NCBI RefSeq assembly: GCF_018446385.1
Contig: NC_055992.1
Span: 100,210,947-100,274,946, forward strand
From: Zingiber officinale
Lineage: Eukaryota > Streptophyta > Magnoliopsida > Zingiberales > Zingiberaceae
Length of the DNA stretch: 64,000 nt
Direction: 5' to 3'
How positions within the stretch are numbered: the first letter of the stretch is position 1; each line of letters starts with the position of its first letter. Shown here one piece after another: positions 51,900-63,720 of this stretch. Under the pieces are notes generated by a model. The model did no database searches, was not told where the DNA came from, and saw only the letters and a list, made by a program, of their open reading frames with translations. The position numbers and the translations under genes were made by a program.

Positions 51900-52550
51900 G
51901 CGAAAATGCAAAGCACACGACTCGATGACTTGCCCGAGCAGATCAATAGGCAGTTCTCTCAAGAGATCTTAGTTGACCAACTACCACTTCACTACAGACA
52001 ACTGACGATCGAGGAATATATGGGGGCAACCGACCCTAAGGATCACCTGATCAAGTTCGACAACTTGGCCATGCTCCACCAGCATATTGATGGAGTCAAG
52101 TGTCAAATATTCCTCACCATGCTCTCCGAATCAGCGCAGAGGTGGTTTAGGCAATTGTCGATTGGGCCCATATGTAGCTTTAAAGACTTCCAAATAACAT
52201 TCCTCCAACACTTTGCAAGCAGTCGCCGCTATCAGAAGATAAATGTCAACCTGTTCGCGGTCAAACATGAGCCCAAGGAAGCATTGTGGCCATATATTCA
52301 GAGGTTCAACAAAGTGACCATGGAAGTCCCATTACAAAATCTTGGTAAGTTTTTTTCCAAGGACTATAGATGGCGATTTCTTTCGATCACTCATTTGGAA
52401 GCCCCTGAGAGACTTGGATCACTTGCTCGGGTAGACTACCAAATATATCAACGTCGGGGAAGCCCAGGTAGCTTGGAAGAAGGAAGTAATTCCCGAGCCA
52501 ACTGTTGTCTTAGAGTGCCAAGTGACCCATACACACTAAACACATAAGGG
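51900..52550 (+). pseudogene. gag of the Tat-like element
   Basis: The frame from 51,906 gives a Retrotrans_gag core: DPKDHLIKFDNLAMLHQHID, FLTMLSESAQRWFRQL, FKDFQITFLQHFASSRRYQK and EALWPYIQRFN. After PLQNLG the frame degrades. Downstream to 53,140 there are broken gag and linker sequences, with YHRPTTHNMRDCYHLK resembling a gag C-terminal Cys/His region. Confidence 0.8.
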
Positions 52551-53149
52551 ATCTTGAGTGGGAGCAACGCAGCCATAATAGAACCTCGAACCCATGCGGT
52601 CCAGCATGTGAAAGCCGAGCAGATGAAATTTACTGAGTCCCAACAATGGACACTGCTGCACTGTAGTTACCACCGCCCGACGACTCATAACATGAGAGAT
52701 TGTTACCACCTCAAGCCAAAGCCATGCCGACCGACTTCGTCGAGATTCCACTGCTAATCCCCATCTCCTGATCGACACCATCATCATCGATTGAGAGAAC
52801 AACATGACGAGAGAAGGCCATCGACCAAATAGCACCGAGACAACCCCTACAAAAAGATTATGAGAGGCCTGCCCCGACATTAGTCAAGGGGGCACGCCCA
52901 TTAGCTCAAGAAGAAGAGAATCGTAGCAACGCTGGCCGAGGTGACATAGGCATGATCGCAGGGGGTCCGATCGACTATGATTCCAATCGGCTTAGAAGTC
53001 TCACGTTCGATGGTTGAAAATCCACGTTATCGGATGTAGCACAGAGAAAGCAGAGGAGCCAGAGATAAGTTTTGATCCTAAGGACCTAAAGGGAGGAGAA
53101 ATCTCTTATGATGATGTTTTAATTATCCGAGTGGTAATTACTAATTATA

Positions 53150-53502
53150 ATATACACTGAACTTTTGTAGATACAGGTAGCTCGGTGAATATCATATTCA
53201 AGAAGGTATTCAACCAACTACAAATCGATCGAAGCGAATTGCAGCCTATGCCAACTCCCCTATATAGGTTCACTGGCAATGAAATACTGCTGATCGACCA
53301 GGTTCGGTTGGCCATATCCCTCGGAGAAGAGCCACTGAAGAGGACAAGTATGATGAACTTTATTGTGGTGGACGTCTCGTTCGCTTACCATGTCATATTG
53401 GGTCGACCAACGTTGAATGAATTTCGATTGGTCATCTCCACATTCTGTCAGAAGATCAAGTTTCCCGTGGAGAACTCGGTCTGGGAAGTAAAGGGTGACT
53501 AG
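53150..53502 (+). pseudogene. Aspartic protease of the Tat-like element
   Basis: The frame reads DTGSSVNIIFKKVF (active-site Asp-Thr-Gly intact), RFTGNEILLIDQVRLAISLG and MNFIVVDVSFAYHVILGRPT (the Ile-Leu-Gly-Arg flap of retroviral-type proteases), then LNEFRLVISTFCQKIKFP. The stop follows GD at 53,502. The frame is intact upstream to about 53,162. Confidence 0.82.
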
Positions 53503-53639
53503 CTAGGGACCCACCGGTAGCCCAACGGATAGAGCCGCGTATCGCTCGAAAAGCCCAGTGGCTAGAGGTGAATGTAATTTTGAAGGAATCTCCCATGCTG
53601 ATCTACGAGGAAAAAGAGAAGGTCCAGGTTCATCTTAGT

Positions 53640-53920
53640 TGATCGGAGGCTGCTACCTTTATAGCGGCTGACCTAAGCATGGATAAGAAGGAGGAGCTGG
53701 TTGCTTGTCTAAGGCAAGATCACGATGTGTTTGCATGGGCAACTCATGAGCTCCCAAGTGTATTGATGACCATAGCACAACACGAATTGCACGTTCGACC
53801 GGACGCTAGGCCAGTGAAGTAAAAGAAAAGAGATTTCAGTTCAGAGAAGAATCAAATCATTCGATAAAATTGGAATGATATAGAGAAGCTACTAGTATAA
53901 CCCCATTTCACTTAGTATGC
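53640..53920 (+). pseudogene. Start of the reverse transcriptase domain, truncated
   Basis: The frame gives ELVACLRQDHDVFAWATHEL, then PSVLMTIAQHELHVRPDARP and VKKEKRDFSSEKNQIIR, the conserved lead-in to gypsy RT, with stops. It breaks off at the GC/G tract, before any catalytic motif. Confidence 0.75.
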
Positions 53921-53967
53921 ACGCGCGCGCGCGCGCGCGGGGGGTGGGGGGTGGGGGGGGGGGGGGA
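53921..53967. repeat. (CG)n and G-rich tract at a deletion junction
   Basis: cgcgcgcgcg at 53,921-53,939 runs directly into G-rich sequence to 53,967. It sits exactly where RT, RNase H and most of integrase should be. Confidence 0.9.
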
Positions 53968-54119
53968 GTAGCAGTGGTGTCGGTCGAGGTAGGAATTAAG
54001 TCCGATCGGAGGCATCTATACGACGAGGAAAATCCTTAGTGACGTCTTATGGAATTAGACGAAATCAGGGATAAAGCAGTCGTGCGACTAATGACATACC
54101 GGTAGAGGATGAAGCAGAA

Positions 54120-54350
54120 CACAGAACTACAATAGAAGGGTCATTCCCAAATTATTCCAGGTTGATGACTTAGTTTGGAAAAGAGTCAAGTTGGTTGACG
54201 ACGTTGCCAAACTAGAAGCCCCTTAGGGAGGACCATATAAAGTTATCTAGAAGCTCAATTCAGGATATTATTGTTTACAAGATGAAAATGGAAGAAACTT
54301 AAAACAACCTTAGAGTGCAAACCATCTACTGCCCTATCAGGCCGGATAGT
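54120..54350 (+). pseudogene. Integrase C-terminal remnant
   Basis: The frame gives RVIPKLFQVDDLVWKRVKLV, DDVAKLEAP, GGPYKVI, KLNSGYYCLQDENGRNLKQP and SANHLLPYQAG, the usual C-terminus of Tat-type gypsy polyproteins, with two internal stops. Confidence 0.75.
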
Positions 54351-54439
54351 AAGTTTGTGAATGAATTCATGTAAATTGTAAAACTATTGGTTCTGTGAAT
54401 GCAGGAAAGTTTAAACAAAAATTCACTAAGTTTCAAAGA

Positions 54440-54652
54440 CTCACGTGTCATTCGACCATGTTATAAGTATAAGCGAGCGAAGCCCTCGTGCCAAAGGTGT
54501 CAAAGGTGTCAAAGACTCACATACTGTTTGACCGTGTTATAAGCGAGCAAAGCTCTCATCCTAAAGGTGTCAAAGACTCATATGCCGTTCGACCGTGTTG
54601 TAAGCAAGCAAAGCCCTCGTGCTAAAGGTGTCAAAGACTCATGTGCCGTTTG
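54440..54652 (+). repeat. 61-bp tandem array, left part
   Basis: The unit gtgtcaaagactca... recurs at 54506, 54567 and 54628, a strict 61-bp period. The conserved core is ccgtgttataagcgagcaaa. The array is cut by the Copia-type element and resumes at 62,081. Confidence 0.9.
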
Positions 54653-57600
54653 TGTTGGAGCAATCTATGCGACCCTAGGTTTTGATATTTGGGTAAAGGT
54701 TTAAGCTAGGTTTATTGTTGTATTTGATATGCATTGTGAGTATGCAAGATGTAAGTATAACAAGGAAAGCCCAAGTGTGATCTTGGTAAAGGTAAAAGTC
54801 TAAGTTAGAGTCTTGGCGGTGTAAATCCAAGCTTGAGTCTTGACTATGTAAGTGCAAGTATGGCTTGGCAAGGATAAAGATCGAGGCCGAAGGAAGCTCT
54901 TAAAAGTAAGGCGTGAAGGATGAGGAAGTATCCGAGGGATGCAAGGTTGATGGAGAAAGCTAGAAGGCAAGGTCATAGGGAGACTTGACAACAAGGACAA
55001 GACTGATGGAAGCTCCTAAAGACAAGACGTGAAGGATGAGGAGATATCTGAGGGATGCAAGGTTGATGGAGGAGGCTTAAAGGTAAGGTCGAGAGTTGTG
55101 CAGGTAAAGACGAGTGTATGAGTGATTGTACTCGGGGGTAAATATTGGTTGCTATTCGGAATACCGTTCTAGTTCCCTTGTACAAAAATTTGTACAAACA
55201 TAGAACTATCCTATCTACCCATGTGCTCTACGATGCTTAACATTATTAATCCAAATTTTCCTTTAGAAGTTAAACTTGGATTGGAAATGATACTTAACAT
55301 TTTTACTCCAAGTTTAACCGATGTGATCTTCCTAAGTTAAACCATATTACAGAAGTTAATCAAATATCTATTTCAAAGATCGGCTTCCAGGTTAAACATG
55401 GCGAGGCATTAGACCTTGTTGGGTATGAGATCATCCACCACTTCCTAGACAAAGGTTCACAAAGAAATCAGATATTTAACTTCTTACAGTAGACTAGGTT
55501 TAACCACATAGACCTCAATAGAAGTACATTATCAAAACATGAAATCAAAAAATAAAATCGATAATAAAAATGATAACTTAAAACCGATAACCTCTTGTGT
55601 TTGATTTTTCAAGATCTATATAAAAGATGAACTAGTTATGATGCGGAAACTAATAACTAGTTATACCTTTTGTAACTTATAGACTTCTTGATCTTCTGTT
55701 GTATTCCTCTCATTCTCTTGGACGTCGTGTGAGCGACGATCTTCCAAGATGAAATCTACCCAAGCTTCTTCCTTTGCTTCCAAGATCCGGCTACCAACTA
55801 ACCTCCAAGGGATGCTAGACAAAAGAGCTTCCTTCTCTTCTTCTTCTCCTTCAAGCAACCGACCACCAAGAGATCACCACACTTAATGCTGCCGACCACC
55901 AAAGGACTGGAAGAGAGGAATAGAAGATGTGTTATCTCATGAGGCACCCTTCCATCTCTTTTATAATCTTTGGTCTTGGCAAAAAAGGAAAGTTTTAACC
56001 ATAATTAAAACTTCCTTATATTCATTGCCAATGACTAAAAAGGAAAGTTTTAAAACAAAAAATTAAAACTTCCTTTAATGCTTGTCATGACCGACCCTAT
56101 ACATATGCTCCAAACAAGGAATGTTTTAAACATAAAATTAAAACTTCCTTATTGGTTTCCGATAAGAAATTTTAATAAAAAAATTTCTCTTTTAAATCCC
56201 TTGTTGGTTATAAAAGGAAAATTAAAATTTCTCTTTTAAAACATGTGGATGGTTACAAAAAAAGAAAGTTTTATCAAAAATTAAAATATTTCTTTTAACT
56301 ATAAATAAGGAAAGATATCAAACCTTTCTCTTAATCCTTTGTAGAAAGCTATAAAAGGAAAGATTTTAAAATTTAAAAACTCTCTTTTAAAACCATGTCT
56401 TTCACAAAAGGAGAGATTTTAAAATTAAAATACCCTTTTAATTTTTATTTGGCCGGCCACATAGCTTGGGCTCCAAGCTTGGCCGACCATAAACTTGGCT
56501 CCAATCTTTGGCTTGGCCGACCCTAGCTTGGGCTCCAAGCTTGTCTTGGCTGGCCACATCAAGATGGGTAAGAAACTTGGCTTTAAGTGGATATAATACT
56601 TTATAAATAAAAGGCTACAACAGGGACTGAGAGGAGGAATTGGTTTTGGTCTCCCGATGAGCTTGAGCATCCCGTGTTCGCCCCGAACACCCAACTAAAG
56701 TTCATCAATAAAAACTCATACCACTAAAGAGTTATTATTACACTACAGCACCAATCCCATATTACAATATGGGCTCCTTCTTATCATGAGTGCGTTAGTC
56801 TCCCTGTGCTTAAGATATTGAATGCCCACTAATTAAATGAGTTACTGACAACTCACTTAATTAATATCTAGCTCCAAGAGTAGTACCACTCAACCTTATT
56901 GTCATGTCGGACTAAGTCCACCTGCAGGGTTTACATGACAATCCTTATGAGCTCCTCAAGGGGGCATCATCAACCTAAATTTCTAGGACACAGTTTCATT
57001 CTATAATCAACAACACACCATATAAATAATATCATTTCCCAACTTATCGGGCCTATTGATTTAACGAACTAAATCTCACCCTTTGATAAATTAAAGAAAT
57101 AAATATTAAGTATACGTGCTTGTTATTATATCATGATTAAGAGTACACACTTCCATAATAACAGAGGTTTTGCTCTTTTATGTAGTTAGTATAAAAAGAA
57201 ACTACCTCAAATGGTCCTGCTCAATACACTCATAGTGTACTAGTGTAATTTTATAGTCAAGATAAACTAATACTAAATTACACTACAACCACTCCAATGG
57301 TTTGACCTATTCCATCTTGGTCGTGAGCTAATATTTATAATTTATAAGAAACTGATAACATGATCTTCTGTGTGTCACCTCACACCATGTTATCTACAAT
57401 ATAAATTAAATGTACAACTACACTTAGCATAAATATAGACATTTGACCAACGTGATTCTTATTTTAAAATAAATGTTAATACAAAAAGCTAGACTTTTAT
57501 TATACATTCTAATAGTAAAACCCTAAGTTAGGATTTACCAGTCGATTGGTATATGTCTTAGTCAACTGGTGGTTGAAAACCAGCAACTCAGAAGGATGTA

Positions 57601-58253
57601 GAATTTATGGGTACAGAGTTATCAGTCGACTGGCAGAAGTACTAGTCGACTAGTGCAGTCGACTGGTAGCGAAGAGAATATTTTTGTTCGCTTAGCCCAT
57701 GAAGACCAGTCGACTGGTAAGTATGACAGTCGACTGGTATTGAGCTGTTGGTGTGTAACGATCAATTTTTTCATAGAGACCAGTAGACTGATGACTTTAC
57801 TAGTCGACTATGATAGGAAAAACAGCTTATGTTTTCTCCCAAGCTCTATTTAATAGAGCTCAGGGTGACCAACCATGGTTGACGAAATAGAGGTAGTTAA
57901 CCCCTATTAGAGTCTTCCAAGCTCTCATGTGGTCAAGCGTGCTTGTGCGAGGTTGTGGCAAGGTTTCTCTACCTATAAAGATCTACTTGAGCTAACTAGA
58001 GTTTTCCGGGGAGTCATCCACTGATGAATCAGGATCGTCTACCTTGCAAACAGTCGTGGAGTAGGAGTCCTAATCTCTGAACCACATTACATAAATGTGT
58101 CATTGGGTTTGTGTTTCTTGTCATTGTATTGTTTAGGGTTTAGCTTCCTTGTTAGTATTTTATTTTGTATTTTTGCTATGTACTAACGAGTGTAGGAATC
58201 GACGATTTGGGTAAAAGGATATTCACCCCTCTAGCGGACACAAAAGTCCAACA
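54653..58253 (+). repeat. 5' LTR of the gag-only element, with nested insertion
   Basis: Starts TGTTGGAGCAATC and ends gtccaaca. Without the insertion at 55,143-57,514 it is about 1.22 kb and aligns along its length to 60,877-62,080. Its second half contains several agtcgactggt repeats. Confidence 0.88.
55143..57514. mobile_element. 2.37-kb insertion in the 5' LTR, TA...TA ends, 5-bp duplication
   Basis: The other LTR reads straight through (gggggtaaaaccctaag near 61,358). Here the site is split by 2.37 kb flanked by gtaaa at 55138-55142 and 57515-57519. The insertion starts TATTGG and ends CTAATA, fitting a solo LTR with non-canonical TA/TA termini. It holds no pol genes. The short minus-strand frame at 55,858-55,661 is not convincing. 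Confidence 0.75.
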
Positions 58254-58309
58254 AGTGGTATCAGAGCTTGGTCGCTCTTCATTGGATTCATTGCCGAGGG
58301 AGCAAAACA

Positions 58310-59846
58310 CTAGAGGAATATGAAGTCAGAAGAACCATTAGGATGAGATATTCGGATCCCACCTCCATATGAGAATGAAGATGCATATTGGAGGTTGCGT
58401 TTGGAGACATGGTTCCAAATGGATTGGGACCATTGGAAAGCATTAGAAGATCCTTTCGAAGCTCCAACGAACAAGAAAGGGAAACACCTCTAACCTCGGT
58501 GTTGACCAAGGAGCAAATGGAGTAATCGGAGGCGGATAAGGAGGTAACACAAATTCTCTTGAATTTATTGCCTCCTAACATTTTGTTGAGTGTAATTAAT
58601 TACGAGAACAAAGATGATCTTTGGAAAAAGATCATTGCATTCCATGAAAATCCTACAAAACTCTAAGAAGTGGAGAAGCCTAAAGAGAATGGCTCATTGA
58701 TCCAAGAAGAGAAGAACCAATTGGATGTTGACACATGTTCAACATTCGAGGAGGAGGAAGATGAGGAAGTGCCATCCACATCTTCAAGGGAGGAGGATGT
58801 GGAATCGTCCACATCTTCGAAGGAAGAAAAAGAAGAGCAATCCAAGGAAAAGGAGGTCTTAGAAACTCAACCTTCAACTGCACCCATCAAGAAGAGAACT
58901 AAAGCCCACATTAAGTGCTTTGAGTGCGGGGATGTGGGATACTAAAAGAGTAGGTGCCCTTCGCTCAAGTTGGTAAAGGAGGTAAACCCTAAACCTTGTA
59001 AAGTTCTTTTGAAGACTAACATGGGTTGTAGGGATGGTGCCAAGGAGAAGGGGCACATTCGATGCTTCACATGTGGTGAGTGGGGTCACTACCACACAAA
59101 GTGCCCAAGGAGAGGAGAGCTCAAGAAATTGACACACTTGAAGAAATGGGAGAAAAAGAGGAGCTCAAGTCAAAGGAGAGATCCAAAGGTAAAAGGGAAG
59201 GTAATTCCTAATTTGAAGTTTAATACAAGTTTAAATTCCTTCATGCTTGTTAGGAATAATAAAAATTATGTACCCATGCATAATTATGGATTTAGATATA
59301 ATGATATGAATAGAGTTAACATGGTAGATAACTCTAGGAAATCATGTACTAAGGTTAGACCTAACAAGAAACAACCTACCATGCCTAAGGAGAGAAAGGT
59401 GGTTGAAAACCTAGGCATTAATTCCAAGAAGGGGGAGACATATGCCTAGGAATGGTAGGTCTATGAATGTCCAAGGTGGACATGTTAATTATAGGGTTAG
59501 AACCTTAGAATTGGAAAATCAAGTCTTGAAGGCAAGGCTTGAGGAAATAGAGAAAGTTTTAGATAAGTTCATTATTAGACTTAGAGGACTTGATATATGT
59601 TTGGGTGGTCAAAGATCCAAAAATATCAAATTTGATCCCTCGAAGACCAAAAGGAAGTTAGATGCTAGGGTGGCATATGACATTGGTAAGGGAGGAGTGA
59701 CCAAGGACAAGGGAGAGTCATCCAAAGCTAATAAGAAGAAATATGCTAGGGTTGCATATAATTATGGCAAGGATGAAGTACCCAAGGTTAAGGACAATAA
59801 GAAATTAACCAAAGACAGTCTAAGGTTAAGAAAGTCAAGTTTGTAG
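58310..59846 (+). pseudogene. gag of the Copia-type element: zinc knuckles and coiled coil
   Basis: Frames from about 58,320 read an early gag part with stops (INYENKDDLWKKIIAFHENP). An acidic Glu/Ser-rich linker follows, then a first knuckle CFECGDVGY with a stop before KSRCP, an intact second knuckle CFTCGEWGHYHTKCP, a Lys-rich stretch, a helix LELENQVLKARLEEIEKVLD with heptad pattern, and a basic tail to 59,846. It is broken by at least two stops or frameshifts. Nothing like pol follows. Confidence 0.8.
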
Positions 59847-59849
59847 CTC

Positions 59850-60876
59850 AAGTATCACCCGAAGTGCACTGAACTGGCCTACGTATAGTGGATGAGTCAC
59901 CTAGGGAGATTCCTAAGGCTAAGAGCTCTAGGGGAGCTCAAAGAGTATTTGTGACATATGATAAATGGATCTCAAGTAGACCATACTTGGGACTCAAGAT
60001 GAGTCATCAAATGTGTCAAAGTGGTTTGGAGACGGACTTGAGTCTCAAATCTAAGAAATTACCATAATTGAATTGAGTTTCATGCATGGAAATATGAATT
60101 GAGTTTATATTACATGAAAATTGATTTTTAATGTATAGATGACATATAAATTAATGCTAGGGATGCATTATGGTTTAGTATGGGTAGATACATCAAGAGA
60201 AAGTCAAAACTAGGACTTTAGGTCAAATTTTAATTAAACCATTTAGGTAGTTTTGGGTTTTGTATCAATTTTGGATTTGTGAGAAATATATTTTTGTATA
60301 TATTTTTTCCAAGTAGATATTAGTAAAATAGATCTCTCCACAAAATTTAAAATTTTTTGAAGCTCTATACAATTTATGGTGCATTTCTCAAATTTGGTTT
60401 AGAATATAGTTTGGGGCTGAATAGTGTACCAGTCAACTGATATAGTTACTGGTTGACTGATAACACTGTTCACAAGCACATAATGTTTCTGTGAGCTCGT
60501 TTGAAGAGTGCAGTCGACTGGGATCAATGACAGTTGACTGATACAGTCTGAAAATATTTTTTAGTATTAAAAAATGACCAAAAGAGTGGTGAACATGTAT
60601 GTAATCTTATGGGGGATTAATACATGATATTTATGATCATTAGAGATTAAAACGTCCAATAATTGGGATATTGTTGGAGCTCTTTTTAATTTATGGCAAA
60701 GGGGGAGAAGTGTTGGATTTAAATGAGAAACCTACACACCTTTGCAAGAAGTCCTATCTCAAGGGGGAGCCTAGAGATTTAGGTTCCATTATTTATGCAT
60801 GAGTTGATTTGCATATGTATTATTATATTATTTTCCTAACTTAAATGGGTTGCTAAACATCAAAAAGCGGGGGGAT
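59850..60876 (+). other. Non-coding 3' internal region of the gag-only element
   Basis: About 1 kb with no long frame and no similarity to pol. It contains agtcgactgg-type motifs near 60,430-60,540, as in the LTRs. It ends in the polypurine tract at 60,861-60,875. Confidence 0.6.
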
Positions 60877-62080
60877 TGTTGAAACAATCTATGTGACCCT
60901 AGGTTTTGATATTTAAGCAAAGGTTTAAGTTAGGTTTATTGTTGTATTTGATATGTGTTGTGAATATGTAAGATATAGGTACAACAAGGAAAGTCCAAGT
61001 GTGATCTTGGCAAAGGTAAAAGTCTAAGTGGAGTCTTGGTGGTGTAAGTCCAAGCTTGAGTCTTGACTATGTAAGTGCAAGTATGGCTTAGCAAGGATAA
61101 AGACCGAGGTTGAATGAAGGTTTTAAAGGAAATGCATGAAGGATGGAGAAGCATACGAGGGATGCAAAGTTGATGGAGCAGGCTAGAATGCAAGGTCATC
61201 AAAAGACCCAACAACAAGGACAAGATTGATAGAAGTTCCTGAAGACAAGACATGAAGGATGGGGAGACATCTGAGGGACGCAAGATTGATGGAGGAGGCT
61301 TGAAGGTAAGGTCGAGAGTTGTGCGGGAAAGGACGTGTGCATGAGTGATTGTACTTGGGGGTAAAACCCTAAGTTAGGGTTTACCAGTCGACTGGCATGT
61401 GCCTCAGTCGACTGGTGGTTGAGAACTAGCAAATCAGAAGGATGCAGAATTTATGGTTGCAGAGTTGCTAGTCGACTGGTGCAGTTGACTGGTAGCGAAT
61501 AGAATATGTATGTTTGCTTAGCCCATGAAGACCAATTGACTGATAAGTACGACATTCGATAGATATCAAGCCGTTGGTGTGTAACGATCAATTTTTTCGT
61601 TGCGACCAGTCGACTAGTGACTTTATCAGTCGACTGGTAGCGAAAAATAGCTTGTGCTTTCTCCCGAGTTCTATTTAATAGAGCTCAGGGTGGCCGGCCA
61701 TTACCGACGAAATATAAGTAGTTAACCCCTATTAGAGTCTTCTAAGCTCTCGTGTTATTAATCGTGCTTATGCGAGGCTGTGACGAGGTTTCTCCACCCA
61801 CAAGGAGCTATTTGAGCTAGCCGGAGTTTTCCAGGGAGTCATCCACCGACGGATCGAGATCGTCCACCTTACGGATAACCGTAGAGTAGGAGTCATAATC
61901 TCTGAACCACGTTACATAGACATGTCATTCAGCTTGTGTTTCTTGTCTTTGTATTATTTAGGGTTAAGCTTTCTTATTAGTATTTTGTTTTATATTTTTG
62001 CTGCATACTAACGAGTGTAGGAAGTGACGATTTGGGTGAAAAGCTATTCACCCCCTTTACCAGACACAAAGTTCTTAATA
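60877..62080 (+). repeat. 3' LTR of the gag-only element
   Basis: 1.2 kb, starting TGTTGAAAC and ending ttcttaata. It is uninterrupted and so shows the empty site for the 55,143-57,514 insertion. The terminal CA has decayed to TA. Confidence 0.88.
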
Positions 62081-63490
62081 GTTCTTCCGTGTTATAAGTG
62101 AGTAAAGCCCTTGCGCTAAAGGCATCAAAGACTCACATTCTGTTTGACCGTGTTATAAGCGAGCAAAGCCCTCATGCTAAAGGTGTCAAAGGCTCATATG
62201 TCGTTCGACCGTGTTAGCGAGCAAAGCCCTCATGCTAAAGGTGTCAAAGACTCATGTGCCATTTGGTCGTGTTATAAGCAAGCGAAGCTTTCGCGCCAAA
62301 GATGTCAAAGACTTTCGACTTGTTCGGGCGAGTTATAAGTGAGCTAAGCTCTCACGCCTCCAGACTCTTGAGCCGTTCAGCCAAGTTATAAGCGAGCGAA
62401 GCCCTCGTGCTAAGTGTCAAAGACTCATGTGCCATTCGACTGTGTTATAAGCGAGCGAAGCCCTCATGCCAAAGGTGTTAAAGACTCTTGACCCATTTGG
62501 GCGAGTTAAGTGAGCTAAGCTCTCATGCCTCTAGACTCTTGAGCCGTTCGGCTAAGTCATAAGTGAACGAAACCCTCCCGCTATGTGTCAAAGACTCATG
62601 TGTCATTCAGCAGTGTTATAATCTAGCAAAGCCCTCATGCTAAAGGTGTCAAAGATTCACCCCCCTTTACCAGAGCTATTCACCCCCTCGTGCTGCATAC
62701 TAACGAGTGTAGGAAGTGACGATTTGGGTGAAAAGCTATTCACCCCCCTTTACCAGACACAAAGTTCTTAATAGTTCTTCCGTGTTAAAAGTGAGTAAAG
62801 CCCTTGCGCTAAAGGCATCAAAGACTCACATTCTGTTTGGCCGTGTTATAATCTAGCAAAGCCCTCGTGCTAAAGGTGTCAAAGATTCACATGCCATTCG
62901 TCCGTGCTATAATCGAGCAAATCTCTTGTGCTAAAAGTGTCAAAGACTCAAGTGTCATACGATCATATTATAAGTGAGCACATCCCTCACACTAAGTGTC
63001 AAAGACTTTTGACCTATTCGGGCGAGTTATAAGTGAGTTAAGCTCTTACACCTCTAGACTCTTGAACTATTCGACCAAGTTATAAGTGAGCAAAGCCCTC
63101 ATGCTAAGTGTCAAAGACTCTCGCACTGTTCAGGTGAATTATAAGTGAGATAACCTCTCATGCCTCCATACTCTTGAGCCATTCGACGAAGTTATATGCG
63201 AGCAAATCCCTCGCACTAAGTGTCAGAAACTCTTACACTATTCGGGCGAGTTATAAGTGAGCCGAGCTTTCACGTATCTAGACTCTTGAGCAATTCGACC
63301 AAATTATAAGTGAGAAAAGCCCTCACACTAAATGTCAAAGTCTCTCACACCGTTCGGGCGAGTTATAAGTGAGCTAAGCTCTCACGCCTCTAGACTCTTG
63401 AACTGTTTGGCCATGTTATAAGCAAGCAAAGTTCTCGCGCTAAGTGTCAAAGACTCGCGTGCTACTTGGCTATGATATATGCAAGCGAAG
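62081..63490 (+). repeat. 61-bp tandem array, right part, with captured LTR end
   Basis: About 20 degenerate units, of two types (ccgtgttataagcgagc and gggcgagttataagtgagct). At 62,691-62,850 the last ~80 bp of the Copia LTR reappear, followed by the same array start as at 62,081. A shorter LTR scrap lies at 62,656-62,676. The LTR end was therefore duplicated within the array. Confidence 0.88.
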
Positions 63491-63720
63491 CACTTGAACT
63501 AAGTCCCCAAGATGCATGTGCTACTCGGCCGAGCTCAACTCCTGTTCTACATATTATACGGACAAATATAAAAAGCCAAGTCAACTACGCTAAGGATAAG
63601 CTAAAAGATAGCAAGACTCTAGAATAGAGAACTCAAAAGCGTCGAACGGGCGTGCAAGCATTCATACTTAGAAAATTTTTACAGAGTTATTTGGGCGAGT
63701 ACAAGAAGCTACTCACAAAC

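Larger units (their letters stand above)
54653..62080 (+). mobile_element. Copia-type gag-only LTR retrotransposon inserted in the 61-bp array
   Basis: The 5' LTR (54,653-58,253, including a nested insertion) and the 3' LTR (60,877-62,080) match over about 1.2 kb. A PBS (tggtatcagagc at 58,256) follows the 5' LTR, and a purine tract (aaaaagcgggggga) precedes the 3' LTR. The internal 2.6 kb encodes gag with zinc knuckles and a coiled coil, but no protease, integrase, RT or RNase H. The flanking 5 bp (gtttg and gttct) match only partly. The array units on both sides fit together. Confidence 0.85.

Noticed and set aside
54440-63490. Centromeric or subtelomeric satellite
   Set aside because: The 61-bp array lies 3' of integrase in a Tat-like element, where such arrays are typical. 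It is only about 1.6 kb in total here.
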